A stretch of DNA of 16,366 nucleotides, from contig CAYXFB010000063.1 in NCBI GenBank assembly GCA_964464145.1, forward strand, positions 1 through 16,366, given 5' to 3'. Shown one piece after another: positions 8,146 to 13,898 of the stretch. Origin of the DNA: UBA5399 sp964464145. Lineage in GTDB: Bacteria > Bacillota > Clostridia > Christensenellales > Christensenellaceae. Each line of letters starts with the position of its first letter. Position 1 is the stretch's first letter. The notes under the pieces are model-generated. The model was not told where the DNA came from, made no database searches, and saw nothing but the letters and a program-made list of their open reading frames with translations. A program made the position numbers and the translations under genes.

Positions 8146-8364
8146 ATGATTCCGTGTAGCAGGCAGGAAATTTTGGGAACACAGTCTGTTCAAAAATTTT
8201 CTGAGGTAAAAGAACTTTTGGCAGGAAACCAGATCGTATGCGATTACAGTATAATCTATCGCGACAGCAGAGGACACGATACGGAAATGCGGCACTTGTA
8301 CGTTCGCGATTGCGACTACAAAAGGGCTCGTGAGGTATTGGGGTCTCTATCCGCCGCCATTTGA
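8146..8364 (+). CDS. small hypothetical protein, possibly DUF2007-like
   Basis: The 72-residue product begins MIPCSRQEIL and has no signal peptide, membrane segment or metal motif. AGGAGG at about 8130-8135 lies 10 nt before this ATG and the promoter at 8021-8049 lies upstream of it, so this start is preferred over an in-frame start at 8035. The fold pattern looks like one short beta-alpha-beta unit: a segment for residue selection (FSEVKELLAGN), a strand with a charged turn (YRDSRGHDTEMRH), and a closing YVRDCDYKRAREVL. That last segment resembles the ending of small clostridial proteins related to DUF2007, often called putative signal-transducing proteins. The relation is a pattern-level impression, not a search result. 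Function unknown. It is a single-gene unit. Confidence 0.65.
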   Translation: MIPCSRQEILGTQSVQKFSEVKELLAGNQIVCDYSIIYRDSRGHDTEMRHLYVRDCDYKRAREVLGSLSAAI

Positions 8365-8401
8365 CACGGCTTAAACAAAGTGAATCTAAACCACTAACCA
8401 A

Positions 8402-8464
8402 GTGAAGTGCACCCCGATTGTCAGACAGTATGATATACTGAAAAACGATTGGGGTGATTTTCAC
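8402..8464. repeat. 63-bp imperfect palindrome; terminator or IS3/IS150-like end
   Basis: The arms 8402-8421 and 8445-8464 are inverted copies with five non-Watson-Crick positions, two of which are G-U pairs in RNA. The inner 12 bp (8410-8421 with 8445-8456) are the strongest part. The centre contains its own hairpin, CAGTAT/ATACTG at 8426-8440. It lies between the convergent small-protein gene (stop 8364) and the CLC gene (stop 8473) and probably ends transcription, although the T-tail ATTTTC is short. The left side, GTGAAGTGCACCCC then TTGTCAGAC, resembles the terminal sequence of IS150-group IS3 elements, so it may be a captured or remnant end. No transposase gene is present. Confidence 0.6.
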
Positions 8465-8472
8465 ATACCGCG

Positions 8473-9774
8473 TTACCCTTGTATTCTCCGCTCTTTTGCA
8501 ACGGCCAGATTGTGTTCCAAAAGCTGTTCGTATATCGGCCTTGCCTTGAGGAGTTTTGCCGTAAAAAACGCGGCGTACGAGGTTATCGCCAGCGGCAATA
8601 TAAAAGCGTAGGCATTGGACATCTCGCATACCAGCACAGCGCCCGTAAGCGGCGCGCGCACCACACCGCCGAACAGCCCCGCCATTGCGCACAGTATAGC
8701 GTATTGTTTCAGCTCCTGCGGCAGCCCCATAGAATCGCACAGCAGCGCACCCAGCGCCCCGCCCGCCAGCGCGCCCATGACCAGCATGGGCATTAGTATG
8801 CCTCCCGGTACGCCGGAGGAAAAGCTGAAAACGGAAAAAGCCAGCTTTGCAACCAACAGCAAAACCAGAACGGACAGCGTGAAGCTGCCGTCCGTTATCT
8901 TAGCCACCAGCGGATCTCCCCCGCCCAATATATCGGGCAGTATAAAGGCCAGCACTCCGGTTGCCAAAAATGGCAGCACCACCCTATATTCTGCGGGTAT
9001 CCTTTTCAGCTTGGCATATCCGTCTTGCATTTTGCCCACGAACAGGTTATAGAGCGCGCCAAAGGCTCCCATAGCCAGTCCGGTCAGCGGCAACAGCCAA
9101 TAATATTGCAGAGCCATAAACCCTGCCGTATCCACATCAAATATGGGCTTTGGCCCCAATAGAAGCAACGTAACCGCTCCCGACACGCCGCAGGTGATCA
9201 GCGCGGCAAAGAAAAGCCGCCACGAAAAACGTTTGTTTACCTCCTCCAGCGCAAATATAACGCCCGCTATGGGCGCACCGAAGGCCGCGGCCAGCCCCGC
9301 GCCGCCGCCCGCCACCATAAGCAGATCCCTTTCCTTCTTATCGCCGCCCGCCAACTGCTTGCCAATAACGGCGCCCATCTGTATGCAGGGACCCTCCCGC
9401 CCAAGCGAAAGACCCGCGCCCAGAGCCAGCGTACCGCCCAAAAACTTTCCCGCCAGCACGTTTATAGGCCGCTGCGAAAGCAGCCCCTTTATTTCGCCCT
9501 CCAGCTGGGGTATTCCGCTACCGCTTATCACGGGACTCCATTTCAGCAGCCTGCCCACGGCAAAAGCCGCAGCGGCAAGCGCCACAAACCACAAAACCGC
9601 AAGCGGTACATCGTAAGTGGCACGCGCCGTCCAAGCCATCACCAAGGAAAAAACCAGTGAGACGCATAGGCGAAACCCCACTGCAACAAGACCCGCCAGC
9701 GCCCCCGCAGGCAGGCATTTCAACAGTGTATATCTAGGCAAAGCCGCGTTGTTGTTTTGTTCTATATTGCCCAT
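8473..9774 (-). CDS. CLC-family chloride channel/antiporter
   Basis: This 433-residue polytopic inner-membrane protein has the full CLC signature. GSGIP at 85-89 supplies the chloride-coordinating Ser86; GREGP at 125-129 carries the external gating glutamate Glu127; GAPIAGVIFALEE at 166-178 ends in the two glutamates aligned with Glu202/Glu203 of the E. coli protein; GGILMP at 324-329 and Tyr415 (ARPIY) complete the anion pathway. Retention of both the gating and the internal proton glutamate points to a chloride/proton exchanger rather than a passive channel. Phe357 of the E. coli protein is replaced by Leu327. There are no C-terminal CBS domains. The start is supported by GAGGA just upstream on the minus strand. 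Known roles of bacterial CLC antiporters include acid resistance and anion balance; the role here is inferred only from family. Confidence 0.93.
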   Translation of the reverse strand: MGNIEQNNNAALPRYTLLKCLPAGALAGLVAVGFRLCVSLVFSLVMAWTARATYDVPLAVLWFVALAAAAFAVGRLLKWSPVISGSGIPQLEGEIKGLLSQRPINVLAGKFLGGTLALGAGLSLGREGPCIQMGAVIGKQLAGGDKKERDLLMVAGGGAGLAAAFGAPIAGVIFALEEVNKRFSWRLFFAALITCGVSGAVTLLLLGPKPIFDVDTAGFMALQYYWLLPLTGLAMGAFGALYNLFVGKMQDGYAKLKRIPAEYRVVLPFLATGVLAFILPDILGGGDPLVAKITDGSFTLSVLVLLLVAKLAFSVFSFSSGVPGGILMPMLVMGALAGGALGALLCDSMGLPQELKQYAILCAMAGLFGGVVRAPLTGAVLVCEMSNAYAFILPLAITSYAAFFTAKLLKARPIYEQLLEHNLAVAKERRIQG

Positions 9775-9838
9775 ATCTTCCTCATAAATTCAAGCCAATC
9801 CATATATAAACATGCCTCGATTTTATTAACTTAAAACA

Positions 9839-9867
9839 TTGAAAAAACTCCAGATTTATGCTAAAAT
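9839..9867 (+). promoter_or_regulatory. sigma-A promoter of the first diguanylate cyclase gene
   Basis: TTGAAA at 9839-9844 and TAAAAT at 9862-9867 are 17 bases apart, and TG at 9859-9860 makes the -10 element an extended one. The transcript would start near 9874, leaving a leader of about 120 nt before the TTG start codon. Confidence 0.65.
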
Positions 9868-9895
9868 TTACGAATAAAGCCGTATATTGGCAGCA

Positions 9896-9962
9896 TATGC
9901 GGGCTATCGAGAAATTATGGCCTTGCAAGCGTTGGGTTGCGTCTTTTATCTATGCGGGCTAT
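9896..9962 (+). repeat. 12-bp direct repeat in the leader of the first cyclase gene
   Basis: TATGCGGGCTAT occurs at 9896-9907 and again at 9951-9962, 55 bp start to start, both between the predicted transcription start and the start codon. The segment between them contains a small GCAA/TTGC hairpin. No known riboswitch is recognised. The repeat could bind a regulator or be a local duplication. Confidence 0.5.
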
Positions 9963-9994
9963 GGTTCTTTGTAAATGGGTAAAGGGGTTATACA

Positions 9995-11143
9995 TTGGGA
10001 TCCGAACAAAAAATCGCGGACGTTTTTTCTATATACGTAAACAATGATACAATAGACGACATGAACAAGACAAATTTGCGATCAGGGCTTATAATGGCGC
10101 CTCTGATAGCAATATTTGAAATCGTCATGATATTTCTGACAAGCCAAAACATTACGTCGGGCGGGCTGCCCGTACGCGTGAGTTACCTCTATTGCTATAT
10201 CACTCTTCTTGCTTCAACGCTGATTGCCTTTGCGTTGCTTCTTTGTTGGCGGCAAATCACAAAACACCGCCGAAGGCTTATTTGGCTGGCTCACATCTAT
10301 TCCATAATAATAATTGGTTGGGCGGTGGCCATAACATTTTTAGATGTTTCGCGCGGCGGACAGCTAACCGTTTATCTCACCGTGCTGGTGGTGCTCTCCT
10401 GCGCATTTTATCTGCATCCCATAGCTGCCTGCCTCATATTCGGCGGCAGCACGGCCACACTAATGGCACTGGCGTATAACTATGGGGAGCACACGATGGA
10501 GATAACCATAAATCTTTTGGTATTTGCCGTGTTCATGTCGCTCGTTTCAATCATGCGGTACGCGGGCAAGAAGGAAAGTGTGCTCAGAGAGGCCGTTATA
10601 GTCAAGCAAAACAAAAAACTGAACGATCTTAATGAGAAGCTAACGATACTTTCACGCACAGATACTCTTACCGGGCTGTACAACCGCTGGTATTACGATG
10701 AAACCGTGCCCCTCATAGCAGAGCAATGCGTGCAGGAAAACTATTTTATGTCCGCTCTGCTTTTGGATATAGACAGCTTCAAAAGCATAAACGACACATA
10801 CGGCCACAAAACCGGCGATATATGCATATCCATAGTGGCGCAGATAATACAAATCCACTCCTCTCGCTTTGGCGGCATAGCCTACAGATTCGGTGGCGAA
10901 GAATTTCTTATAATGCTGGCCGATTGCGATTCCGAACGGGCGGGAGAGCTTGCCGAGAACATCCGCAGAGAGGTTGAAGCGCGAGATATCGGCAATGTAG
11001 AGCATTCTGTAACGGTCAGCATAGGCTGCTACTCCGGCATACCCAAGGATGCGGACACGGCTGAATCCTTCGTTATAAAGGCGGATCACGCAATGTACCG
11101 CGCCAAGGACAACGGAAAAAACACTGTGGTAAGGGATTTCTGA
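9995..11143 (+). CDS. membrane-bound diguanylate cyclase (GGEEF)
   Basis: The 382-residue protein should make cyclic di-GMP from two GTP. Residues about 28-190 contain roughly six hydrophobic segments, forming a membrane sensor without a recognised ligand domain. A short linker with coiled-coil character (about 195-218) leads into the GGDEF domain at about 219-382. Metal and substrate residues are intact: Asp258 and Asp260 in LLLDIDSFKSIND, and the active loop GGEEF at 300-304. The inhibitory I-site RxxD is altered: the position reads RFGG (291-294), so product inhibition through this site is not expected. The start is a TTG codon, supported by AAAGGGG at 9981-9987 with a 7-nt spacing; the next ATG (residue 23) has no comparable site. 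The stop codon is 8 bp from that of the convergent RmuC gene, without a terminator between. Confidence 0.9.
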   Translation: MGSEQKIADVFSIYVNNDTIDDMNKTNLRSGLIMAPLIAIFEIVMIFLTSQNITSGGLPVRVSYLYCYITLLASTLIAFALLLCWRQITKHRRRLIWLAHIYSIIIIGWAVAITFLDVSRGGQLTVYLTVLVVLSCAFYLHPIAACLIFGGSTATLMALAYNYGEHTMEITINLLVFAVFMSLVSIMRYAGKKESVLREAVIVKQNKKLNDLNEKLTILSRTDTLTGLYNRWYYDETVPLIAEQCVQENYFMSALLLDIDSFKSINDTYGHKTGDICISIVAQIIQIHSSRFGGIAYRFGGEEFLIMLADCDSERAGELAENIRREVEARDIGNVEHSVTVSIGCYSGIPKDADTAESFVIKADHAMYRAKDNGKNTVVRDF

Positions 11144-11151
11144 CCCCTGCC

Positions 11152-12207
11152 TCAGTTTTCGCCCATCACATCCATATCTGTCAGTCTGTTCTGTATCTTA
11201 GCCGAACCCCTTTTCACCGTTTCCAAATGGTTTTGCGCCGTTTCAAGTGAGTTCTTGGTTTTTGCCAAAGCCTCCTCAAAGCCGTAGAAGTCTATTTTTA
11301 TTGCGTTCAGCATACCCAGTATGGCGGAGCTGTGTTCGCGTATGGCCAGAGCCTTAAAGCCGGTTTGAAAGCTTGTCAGAAGCGCGCACAGCGTGGAGGG
11401 GCCAGCCAGCATAACGTTCCACATAGTTTGCAGCTTCTCAAGCAGCCCCAGCCGTACCGCTTCGGTATACAGCCCCTCGGAGGGCAAAAACATTATCGCG
11501 AAATCAGTGGTGAGCGGCGGCTTTATATACTTTTCGTTTATTTTCCGCGCCTCGGTCAGTATTGCGGTTACCAGCTCCTTCTGCGCCTTCTTGAGTTTCT
11601 CCGGGTCTCCGCTCTCGCTTTGCTTTATCACCTTGACATACCTGTCCATAGGAAATTTAGAATCCACGGGCAGCAGCGTATTGTTCCCCCCGTCCGCGGG
11701 CAGTTTTATGGCGAACTCCACAAATCCGTTCTCTATCCTTGCGTTTTCCTCATATTGGCCGGGCGCCATAAAATCTCCCAGCAGCCTGTGCAGCTGCACC
11801 TCGCCCCACAGCCCGCGCGCGCTAACGTTAGAAAGTATGCTCTTGAGGTCGCCCACGCCGCTAGTTAGCGCGCGCATCTCCCCCATGCTCTTATACACCT
11901 GCTCAAGCTGCTCGCTCACCCGCCTGAAGGAAGAATCCAGACCGCTTCTTAGCGTGGTATCCAGCCGGTAGTCCACCGCCTTTTGTATATCGTCCAGCTT
12001 TTTCTCCACCACCTCGCGCATTATGTCCAACCGCTCTGAGTTGCTTTCGCTCACGCTGCCAAGCGTATCCAGCATCATACCGTTCAGCGCGCGAAAATGC
12101 GCCGAAACATCTCCGCTCTCCACCTGATCCCTTCGCGTGCGCACCAAAAGTATTATCACCAACAGCAGCACCGCCGCCAGCATTATATATTGAACAAAAG
12201 CATCCAT
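11152..12207 (-). CDS. rmuC: RmuC-family DNA recombination protein
   Basis: The 351-residue protein has one N-terminal membrane helix (about 5-22), a long helical region of coiled-coil character (about 35-125), and the RmuC domain. Family motifs are clear: RGLWGEVQLHRLLG at 131-144, LPVDSKFPMDRY at 179-190 with Asp182 and Lys184 of the PD-(D/E)xK-like nuclease core, and FAIMFLPSEGLY at 236-247. In E. coli, RmuC limits inversions at short inverted repeats and is thought to be a nuclease; its biochemical role remains poorly defined. The protein is shorter than the E. coli one but typical of Gram-positive homologues. GGGAGG at about 12216-12221 supports the start. The membrane anchor suggests a location at the inner membrane. 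Confidence 0.9.
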   Translation of the reverse strand: MDAFVQYIMLAAVLLLVIILLVRTRRDQVESGDVSAHFRALNGMMLDTLGSVSESNSERLDIMREVVEKKLDDIQKAVDYRLDTTLRSGLDSSFRRVSEQLEQVYKSMGEMRALTSGVGDLKSILSNVSARGLWGEVQLHRLLGDFMAPGQYEENARIENGFVEFAIKLPADGGNNTLLPVDSKFPMDRYVKVIKQSESGDPEKLKKAQKELVTAILTEARKINEKYIKPPLTTDFAIMFLPSEGLYTEAVRLGLLEKLQTMWNVMLAGPSTLCALLTSFQTGFKALAIREHSSAILGMLNAIKIDFYGFEEALAKTKNSLETAQNHLETVKRGSAKIQNRLTDMDVMGEN

Positions 12208-12238
12208 AATCCACGCCTCCCGCTATAATATACAAACT

Positions 12239-12247
12239 ATTTTACCA
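12239..12247 (-). promoter_or_regulatory. possible extended -10 promoter of the RmuC gene
   Basis: On the minus strand the sequence reads TGG-TAAAAT, an extended -10 element at 12239-12247, about 32 bases upstream of the ATG. There is no convincing -35 hexamer, and the region is AT-rich, so confidence is limited. Confidence 0.35.
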
Positions 12248-12307
12248 TATCATATAAACAAATACGGTAATATGTTGCAATATTGCGTCCTCAAGAATTA
12301 AAATCAA

Positions 12308-12334
12308 TTGCATTTTTATAATATATGTTATAAA
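12308..12334 (+). promoter_or_regulatory. possible promoter of the structured RNA / second cyclase leader
   Basis: TGT-TATAAA at 12326-12334 is an extended -10 element, preceded by TTGCAT at 12308-12313 with a shorter than ideal 15-base spacer. A start near 12341 would produce the RNA described in the next entry. A perfect TATAAT also occurs at 12317-12322 without a good -35 partner. Confidence 0.45.
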
Positions 12335-12340
12335 ATCTAA

Positions 12341-12520
12341 TCGTATTATTAATATTTTAGGAGTATATAAGAAAAAAGATATATCATGGCAAAGCGTGCT
12401 TGGAACGGGCATCATATATTTATTTTTATGTTACCCAAAAATTATTTGGTATATATTTAATTTTATCGGTCGCCCTATTTTGTACACCTAGTTTTTTTAT
12501 TACAAAGCGACCGTTTTTTT
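12341..12520 (+). ncRNA. candidate structured leader or small RNA
   Basis: No protein is encoded between the divergent RmuC gene and the second cyclase gene, yet three RNA structures follow one another on the plus strand. The first is a 10-position stem, ATATATCATG (12379-12388) with CATCATATAT (12410-12419) and one C-C mismatch, whose 21-nt loop has a small internal hairpin. The second is TACCCAAA/TTTGGTA at 12432-12451 with one bulged C. The third is an intrinsic terminator at 12467-12520. This is the layout of a stand-alone small RNA or of a transcription-attenuating leader for the cyclase at 12629. It does not match the class I or class II c-di-GMP riboswitch consensus as I know them. Boundaries are inferred from the predicted promoter. 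Confidence 0.4.
12467..12520 (+). terminator. intrinsic terminator upstream of the second cyclase gene
   Basis: CGGTCGC at 12467-12473 pairs perfectly with GCGACCG at 12507-12513, followed immediately by seven T at 12514-12520. Inside, TTTGTA (12479-12484) pairs with TACAAA (12501-12506). This is a strong terminator for plus-strand transcription, but no plus-strand gene precedes it, which implies an RNA product or a regulated leader. Confidence 0.8.
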
Positions 12521-12628
12521 ATTGTGTGATCTTTGCCAAAATATAGCTGTTTTGCGGGCAATCATACTTCGCGTCAAGTGCGTAGCCGTTTGAAAATACA
12601 TACTTCGTTTAGTCAAAGAGGAAAAGTT

Positions 12629-13687
12629 ATGAAAAAACTTGCACCAAAGAAAGAATATATAATAATTATTGTTGTAATAGTGCTGTTCATTTTTGTGAGT
12701 TTGCTTTCACTGTCCTCCATACATCAGCTTAGAGGCAACGCGCGTGTTGTAAATTATGTGGGAATAGTGCGCGGCGCCACGCAAAAGCTGGCCAAAGAGG
12801 AGCTGTATGACTCTCAAGACGATAGGCTCATAGCCCGTCTTGATACCATCATAAACGAGCTCATAACCGGCGAGGGGCCCAACGGCCTTACCGTACTTCA
12901 AGACGAGACCTACCTTAGAAACATGAATCAAGTTAAAAATCACTGGGCTGATTTGAAAGATGAAATAATGGCGGTGCGCAACGGCGCGGACAAGGCGACT
13001 CTATTCTCATCCAGCCAGGATTATTTCGATCTTGTGGACAGAACGGTCTCCTCGGCGGAGGCTTTCTCCGAAACGCAGGTGCAAAATTCCACTAACTCGC
13101 TCATAGTAATAAACCTGCTTTTCGTGAGTATAATACTTGTGGGCGTAATATCCATAGTGCGCTCCATATCCATAAGAAAGCGCGCCGAACTGCTGGGCAA
13201 GATAGCCTATATAGATCCGCTCACGCAAATGCCCAACCGCGCAAGCTGTGAGCGCGAGATAGACAAATATCAAGATGAAAAATACTATAAGGATCTGGCT
13301 GTATTCATGTTCGACATGAATAATCTCAAGCTGGTTAACGATATGATGGGCCACCAGGGCGGTGACCGAATAATAGCGGATTTTGCGCGCATAATAAAAA
13401 ACACTGGCGAGCAATTTGGCTTCGTCGGCCGTTACGGCGGCGACGAATTTATAGCCATATTGCCGGAGGGAACGCCGCAGAAGGCGGAAAACTACATCAC
13501 ACAAATAAACGAAAAGGTGGTGGCATACAACCTGCTCCACATAAACAATATAGAGAAGATCAGCTTTGCTACGGATTATGTCATAGGAAATCTAAAGGGC
13601 AACACCTTCGAGGAGCTCATAAACGAGGCGGACAGAAAAATGTATGTGCGCAAGCGCCAGATGAAGGAAAACAAGGATCTATATTGA
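12629..13687 (+). CDS. membrane sensor diguanylate cyclase (GGDEF)
   Basis: The 352-residue protein should synthesise cyclic di-GMP. A first membrane helix (about 10-30) and a second one (about 158-178) enclose an extracytoplasmic domain of about 125 residues. Its start, RVVNYVGIVRGATQKLAKEE at 39-58, resembles the N-terminal sensor region of PilJ-like type IV pili chemotaxis transducers. The GGDEF domain covers about 188-345: Asp229 (FMFDMNNLKLVND) and GGDEF at 270-274 are intact. The position of the inhibitory RxxD site is EQFG, so the I-site is absent. The upstream in-frame ATG at 12533 is rejected because AGAGGA (12617-12622) lies 6 nt before the ATG at 12629 and a hydrophobic anchor follows directly after a Lys-rich start. 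The terminator at 12467-12520 precedes the gene, and a second terminator ends it near 13859-13890. Confidence 0.9.
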   Translation: MKKLAPKKEYIIIIVVIVLFIFVSLLSLSSIHQLRGNARVVNYVGIVRGATQKLAKEELYDSQDDRLIARLDTIINELITGEGPNGLTVLQDETYLRNMNQVKNHWADLKDEIMAVRNGADKATLFSSSQDYFDLVDRTVSSAEAFSETQVQNSTNSLIVINLLFVSIILVGVISIVRSISIRKRAELLGKIAYIDPLTQMPNRASCEREIDKYQDEKYYKDLAVFMFDMNNLKLVNDMMGHQGGDRIIADFARIIKNTGEQFGFVGRYGGDEFIAILPEGTPQKAENYITQINEKVVAYNLLHINNIEKISFATDYVIGNLKGNTFEELINEADRKMYVRKRQMKENKDLY

Positions 13688-13858
13688 GCGGCGGCACTTC
13701 CGCCCTCGCTCTGCCGCATGCGCTATATACTGATGGAGCTGTTGTTTTTTGACATGAACACTCGTAAGCCTATACCCTGCACAATAATAGTAACTATTCT
13801 ATCCCATCCGATACCCATAGGGCAGTTTATGGACAAATGACGCGGCGCATTAACGCGT

Positions 13859-13890
13859 AAAAAAACTCCAATCGGCGTTGGAGTTTTTTT
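13859..13890. terminator. bidirectional intrinsic terminator
   Basis: CTCCAA (13866-13871) pairs with TTGGAG (13878-13883) around a 6-base loop; the flanking A-run and T-run extend the stem and give a T-tail on both strands. It serves the second cyclase gene on the plus strand (stop at 13687) and the beta-propeller gene on the minus strand (stop at 13899). The 170 bp between 13688 and 13858 hold no supported gene; GGCGG/CCGCC at 13690-13704 is a hairpin without a T-run. Confidence 0.85.
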
Positions 13891-13898
13891 GGTTTTCG

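Noticed and set aside
12341..12520. c-di-GMP riboswitch before the second cyclase gene
   Set aside because: The conserved core sequences of class I and class II c-di-GMP riboswitches are not seen, so only an unassigned structured RNA is claimed.
13690..13704. GGCGG/CCGCC hairpin right after the second cyclase stop codon as a terminator
   Set aside because: No T-run follows; the better terminator is at 13859-13890.
13733..13840. 35-codon plus-strand and 31-codon minus-strand small open frames near 13733-13840
   Set aside because: Neither has a ribosome binding site or promoter, and they overlap each other in the spacer before the terminator.
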